Assembly (NCBI GenBank): GCA_965217135.1
Contig: OZ244249.1
Coordinates: 4,526,001-4,590,000 of the forward strand
DNA length: 64,000 nt
Source of the DNA: HXMU1420-2 sp017643305
Lineage (GTDB): Bacteria; Pseudomonadota; Alphaproteobacteria; Rhodobacterales; Rhodobacteraceae
Direction of reading: 5' to 3'
The translations under genes were made by a program, and so were the position numbers. Of this stretch, positions 60,246 to 64,000 are shown piece after piece (position 1 is the first letter of the stretch; every line of letters starts with the position of its first letter). The notes under the pieces were generated by a model that was given only the letters and a program-made list of their open reading frames with translations, was not told the DNA's origin and made no database searches.

Positions 60246-60817
60246 AACGCCGAAAGCCAACGCCGGAAGAATTGAAGCTATGGCAGGCCGTTGCTGATAA
60301 AACGGAACGCCTGACGCCGGAAAAGGGTGAACCACCAGTTCCAGCGCCCACCTTCGTGCCCGCGCCGAAGGCACCTTTGCCACCACTGCAACGTAAACCA
60401 AGATCCGCCAAGGCAGTGGTGACCTATGATCTTGCTGAGCAGCTCAGCAGCCGTTTGTCATCCACCCCGGTTCACATGGACCAAAAAGCGTTCAAACGCA
60501 TGCGACAGGGCAAGATTAAGCCAGAAGGCCGAATAGATCTGCATGGTATGACATTGGATCGTGCACACCCCGCATTGACGCGGTTTATCCTTACCTCAGC
60601 AGCAAACGGCAAACGGCTGGTTCTGGTCATCACCGGCAAGGGAAAGGACCGGGACAATGGTAGCCTAATCCCAACCCCGCGCGGCGTACTGCGCCATCAG
60701 GTGCCACATTGGCTGACTATCCCGCCTCTGGTTCAACATGTGATGCAATTCACGCCCGCCCATGTAAGCCATGGTGGTGAAGGGGCCTATTACGTTTATC
60801 TCAGGCGGCAACGGTAG
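60242..60817 (+). CDS. Smr-domain protein
   Basis: The 191-residue protein has a Pro-rich N-terminal half (about 1-95) and a C-terminal Smr domain (RIDLHGMTLDRAHPALTRF, LVLVITGKGKD). Smr domains are nicking or RNA-cleaving folds; stand-alone forms in proteobacteria have been linked to ribosome rescue nucleases, but that is not shown here. It begins with GTG overlapping the mltA stop and its last 17 bases overlap the convergent MFS gene. Confidence 0.86.
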   Translation: MKRRKPTPEELKLWQAVADKTERLTPEKGEPPVPAPTFVPAPKAPLPPLQRKPRSAKAVVTYDLAEQLSSRLSSTPVHMDQKAFKRMRQGKIKPEGRIDLHGMTLDRAHPALTRFILTSAANGKRLVLVITGKGKDRDNGSLIPTPRGVLRHQVPHWLTIPPLVQHVMQFTPAHVSHGGEGAYYVYLRRQR

Positions 60818-62030
60818 CCGGCAGTTCTGATTTGTAGCGACGGATGCCCAGCCAGAGCAGCAATGCGGCAAACAGAAAATAGGCGGCAATAAACAGATAT
60901 TGGCGTTCCAAAGAAATGCCCATATCGACCAGCACGCCGGTCACACCTGGTCCAATCGCAGACCCCAACACCATTACAGCAGCGGCCATCGCCTTGATCG
61001 ACCCAATGTTGCGTGTCCCAAAAAACTCGGCCCAAAACGCATTAGGCAGCGTGCTGTTGGCCCCAGTCGTTGCTGCCATCAAAAGGAACCCAACCAATGC
61101 CTCCAACGGGGACACAGCCGTAGAAAATGCGATGAAAGCCAGAACAGACGGCAGTTGGTAAGTCGGCATCAATCGTGCGGTGCCGATCCTGTCGAGTGCC
61201 CAACCATAGGCCATCATCAGACCAATCGATACGGCTGTATAGACAGGGAAAAATGCTACAAGGTCCAGATGTGCCCAACCTTTTACTTCCGCGTAATGCA
61301 CTTGGTGAAAGAAAAAAGCTGTGTTGAAAGCCGCAGGTCCCAAGATCGATGGGACACAAAACCAGAAAAGCGGGTGGCGCAGCGTTTCGTTCCGGGTCCA
61401 ATGTCGGTTCTGCATGCCTACAGATGATTGCCCTTGGGCGATAGATTGTGGCGTACGTTCCTGACGCAACAATGACATCAATATGGGGATTCCCAGAACG
61501 CATATCCCGGCGCATAGCACCCACAAAATCCGCCAGTCGAACACCGCCATCAGACTGACGAAGACCAACGGTAGCAATGCCTCACCAACTGAAAATCCCA
61601 GTGTAGCGATAGACACCGCCCGCCCGCGCGTGGCCACAAACCAACGCGTCATTGCCACGACTGCGGTATGCGAACACATGCCCTGCCCAAACAATCGTAG
61701 TAAGAATACGGCCACCGGCAGAAACCATGCCGCGGGTGTAATGGTGACAGAGATGCAGGCCAACGCCAGCCCAATCAATACCACCGGACCCAACGCTCGA
61801 ACACGGAATCGGTCGGTCAGCCCGCCGGCCCAGACCATGACCAGAGCGGAAACAGCTGTGCCTAGAGAGTAGATGCCGCCCCACTCCCCATGCGACAAGC
61901 CAAAGGCTTCCCGGATTTCCCCAGCAAAGATGGAAATGAAGAAGGTCTGACCGAAACTCGACAAAAATGTCAGTGTCGCCCCGGCAGCAAGCCAGGGCGC
62001 GTTTTTGGTTACGAAGTTAACGGTCGACAT
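60801..62030 (-). CDS. MFS transporter
   Basis: The 409-residue protein has twelve predicted helices in two halves with a cytoplasmic loop around residue 195-215 (RQERTPQSIAQGQ). The first loop shows an MFS-like GGLTDRFRVRALGP. The substrate is not readable. I begin at the ATG at 62030. No regulator adjoins it, and its 3' end overlaps the Smr gene by 17 bases. Confidence 0.85.
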   Translation of the reverse strand: MSTVNFVTKNAPWLAAGATLTFLSSFGQTFFISIFAGEIREAFGLSHGEWGGIYSLGTAVSALVMVWAGGLTDRFRVRALGPVVLIGLALACISVTITPAAWFLPVAVFLLRLFGQGMCSHTAVVAMTRWFVATRGRAVSIATLGFSVGEALLPLVFVSLMAVFDWRILWVLCAGICVLGIPILMSLLRQERTPQSIAQGQSSVGMQNRHWTRNETLRHPLFWFCVPSILGPAAFNTAFFFHQVHYAEVKGWAHLDLVAFFPVYTAVSIGLMMAYGWALDRIGTARLMPTYQLPSVLAFIAFSTAVSPLEALVGFLLMAATTGANSTLPNAFWAEFFGTRNIGSIKAMAAAVMVLGSAIGPGVTGVLVDMGISLERQYLFIAAYFLFAALLLWLGIRRYKSELPATVAA

Positions 62031-62078
62031 GTCTTGCCCTTGCACCCGTCCGTAGGCAAGAGCAAGCGCCAAGTTGGG

Positions 62079-63386
62079 TCAGAGAACGTAGCGGCTGACG
62101 TCAGTGGACCGGGACAAATCTCCCAGGTTCTTTTCGACAAATGCGCCATCGACGACCACGGCCTGCCCGGATTGGTCTGGTGCGGTAAAGCTGAGTTCCT
62201 CAAAAACCCGTTCCATCACTGTGTAGAGCCTACGCGCACCGATATTTTCGACAGATTGGTTCACGTCCGCTGCAATACGCGCAAGCGCGGCGATTCCACC
62301 CTCGGTAAAGGTGACCTCGACATTTTCTGTGCCCATCAATGCTGAATACTGGCGGGTGAGCGCGTTGTCGGTTTCCGTCAGAATCCGAACAAAATCCGTT
62401 TCCGTTAGCGCGCGCAGCTCCACCCGAATGGGCAGACGCCCCTGGAGTTCCGGCAGCAGGTCAGACGGTTTGGCAATGTGGAAAGCGCCAGATGCGATGA
62501 ACAGGATGTGGTCGGTTTTCACAGGGCCATGTTTGGTGCTGACAGTGGTGCCTTCGATCAGCGGCAGCAGGTCCCGCTGTACCCCTTCGCGGCTTACATC
62601 GCCGCCACGCATTTCTGATCGAGCGCAGACCTTGTCAATTTCATCGAGGAAAACGATGCCGTTTTGTTCCACGGCTTCCAAGGCTGTGCGCGTGACCAGT
62701 TCGTCATCCAGCAGCTTATCTGCTTCCTCGCTTATCAGGATATCGTAGCTCTCTGCGACCGTCATTTTCTTGCGGGTGGTTCGGCCACCAAAGGCTTTGC
62801 CAAAAATATCGCCCAGATTCATCATGCCCATATTGCCGCCCGTTTGGCCCGGGATGTCCAACATCGGCATGGGGTTTGACGTATCGGCCACGTCCAGTTC
62901 GATCATAGTGTCATCCAGATCGCCTGACTTCAGCTTTTTGCGGAACATGTCGCGCGTTCCTTCACGCGCGTCGGCTCCGGCGATCGCATCGATCACACGG
63001 TCCTCTGCGGCCCGCTGCGCGTTGGTTTTAACATCCTCACGCATGTGTTCGCGGGTCTGAAGGATCGCGCTGTCGACCAGATCACGCACGATCTGTTCAA
63101 CGTCCCGGCCGACATAGCCCACTTCTGTAAACTTCGTGGCTTCAACTTTGATGAATGGTGCGCGGGCCAGACGGGCCAGACGGCGGCTGATTTCGGTTTT
63201 GCCAACACCGGTTGGTCCGATCATCAGGATGTTTTTTGGATGTACTTCGTCCCGCAGATCTTCTGGAAGCTGTTTACGCCGCCAGCGATTGCGCAACGCT
63301 ACGGCCACGGCACGTTTCGCGTCGGTCTGGCCAATGATGAACCGGTCAAGTTCGCTGACAATTTCACGCGGTGTCAGATCGGTCAT
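62079..63386 (-). CDS. hslU: ATP-dependent protease ATPase subunit HslU
   Basis: HslU unfolds substrates and feeds them to HslV. The 435-residue protein has LTPREIVSELDRFIIGQTDA, Walker A GPTGVGKTEISRRLA and Walker B NGIVFLDEIDKVCAR. The inserted I domain is about 100-230, and the C-terminal tail SRYVL inserts into HslV. It is 21 bases after hslV on the same strand. Confidence 0.98.
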   Translation of the reverse strand: MTDLTPREIVSELDRFIIGQTDAKRAVAVALRNRWRRKQLPEDLRDEVHPKNILMIGPTGVGKTEISRRLARLARAPFIKVEATKFTEVGYVGRDVEQIVRDLVDSAILQTREHMREDVKTNAQRAAEDRVIDAIAGADAREGTRDMFRKKLKSGDLDDTMIELDVADTSNPMPMLDIPGQTGGNMGMMNLGDIFGKAFGGRTTRKKMTVAESYDILISEEADKLLDDELVTRTALEAVEQNGIVFLDEIDKVCARSEMRGGDVSREGVQRDLLPLIEGTTVSTKHGPVKTDHILFIASGAFHIAKPSDLLPELQGRLPIRVELRALTETDFVRILTETDNALTRQYSALMGTENVEVTFTEGGIAALARIAADVNQSVENIGARRLYTVMERVFEELSFTAPDQSGQAVVVDGAFVEKNLGDLSRSTDVSRYVL

Positions 63387-63407
63387 AAGATGTCCTTTCG
63401 CCGCAAA

Positions 63408-63959
63408 TCAGGCAGAGATTTCTTCAACGGTCAGATTGCCGTTGGTGTAAACGCAGATATCCGCTGCGATAGCCATGGCAGAGCGCGCTACGTCTTCAGC
63501 GGACTTGTCGCTGTCCATCATCGCGCGTGCAGCGGCCAGGGCGTAGTTGCCGCCAGACCCGATGGCTGCCACGTCATGTTCGGGCTCCAGCACGTCACCG
63601 GCACCTGTGATTACAAATAGTTCAGCCCCATCGGAAACGATCAGCATTGCCTCCAGCTTCTGAAGGTATTTGTCCGTCCGCCAGTCCTTGGCCAGCTCCA
63701 CGCTTGCGCGGGCCAGCTGGCCGGGTGTCGCTTCCAGCTTGGCTTCCAACCGTTCCAGCAATGTGAAGGCATCCGCCGTTGAACCGGCAAATCCGGCGAC
63801 CACATCAAAACCACCGGGGCTGAGCCTGCGCACCTTGCGCGCGGTGCCCTTTATTACCGTCTGGCCCAGAGAAACCTGGCCGTCGCCTGCAATGACAACC
63901 TTGCCGCCCTTTTTTACGCCAATGATGGTTGTACCGTGCCAACCGGGAAAATCCTGCAT
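63408..63959 (-). CDS. hslV: ATP-dependent protease peptidase subunit HslV
   Basis: HslV forms the proteolytic double ring. The 183-residue protein has a 9-residue leader before HGTTIIGVKK; the Thr10 after its removal would be the N-terminal nucleophile, and GDGQVSLGQTV and GSGGNYALAAARAM follow. AGGAGACGCG lies before its ATG. The 41 bases between its start and the window edge hold no gene. Confidence 0.97.
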   Translation of the reverse strand: MQDFPGWHGTTIIGVKKGGKVVIAGDGQVSLGQTVIKGTARKVRRLSPGGFDVVAGFAGSTADAFTLLERLEAKLEATPGQLARASVELAKDWRTDKYLQKLEAMLIVSDGAELFVITGAGDVLEPEHDVAAIGSGGNYALAAARAMMDSDKSAEDVARSAMAIAADICVYTNGNLTVEEISA

Positions 63960-64000
63960 GTCGCGTCTCCTGCGTTGGCGGCCTATATGGCGGTGCTGTC

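Overview
The window is a gene-dense stretch of the chromosome of an alphaproteobacterium of the order Rhodobacterales (Roseobacter group). This placement is inferred from the gene order rimP-nusA-ylxR/L7Ae-infB, hrcA-grpE, parB-parA-rsmG-mnmG-mnmE-rho-hemJ next to maf-aroE-coaE-dnaQ, from Hint_2-type and Tim44-like proteins, and from perfect TGTTTCACGTGAAACA parS sites. Most genes are housekeeping. Many neighbours overlap by 1-17 bases and convergent genes abut. I saw no tRNA, rRNA, CRISPR, prophage or insertion sequence.

Layout. 1-8.3 kb: the end of an unknown gene, then secA with two downstream envelope genes (a hypothetical and a substrate-binding/OmpA fusion), and on the other strand a parvulin, argJ and mutT. 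8.3-14.1 kb: a 44-codon small gene, then the transcription/translation operon rimP-nusA-ylxR/L7Ae-infB behind a leader with a terminator hairpin. 14.1-24.4 kb: a short peptide-type binding protein, pip, ubiG, a MarR-nitrilase-glutaredoxin cluster, comF, an NDUFAF5-like methyltransferase, hemH, two L,D-transpeptidases around a CAP lipoprotein, and an RNA m5U methyltransferase. 24.4-33.3 kb: a paired ABC exporter, the CCA enzyme, two NUDIX enzymes, Hsp33, and a Rec-PP2C/Hpt signalling pair. 33.4-46.9 kb: argG, an unusual HlyC-type acyltransferase/Hint-protein pair, msrA, maeB, mutS, grpE-hrcA, and rph-rdgB-hemW.

46.9-57.4 kb is very probably the chromosome replication origin region. parB, parA, rsmG, mnmG, mnmE, rho and hemJ all run leftward, while maf, aroE, coaE and dnaQ run rightward. 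They diverge from a 404-base AT-rich gap (54303-54706) with DnaA-box-like 9-mers. Two perfect parS sites lie 3.2 and 5.1 kb to its left, inside mnmG and rsmG. 57.4-64 kb holds secB, fxsA, a Tim44-like protein, mltA, an Smr protein, an MFS transporter and hslUV.

The least ordinary parts are the Hint/acyltransferase pair (34600-36068) with no RTX toxin in sight, the origin region, the rimP leader, the small gene before infB, and the shortened solute-binding protein.
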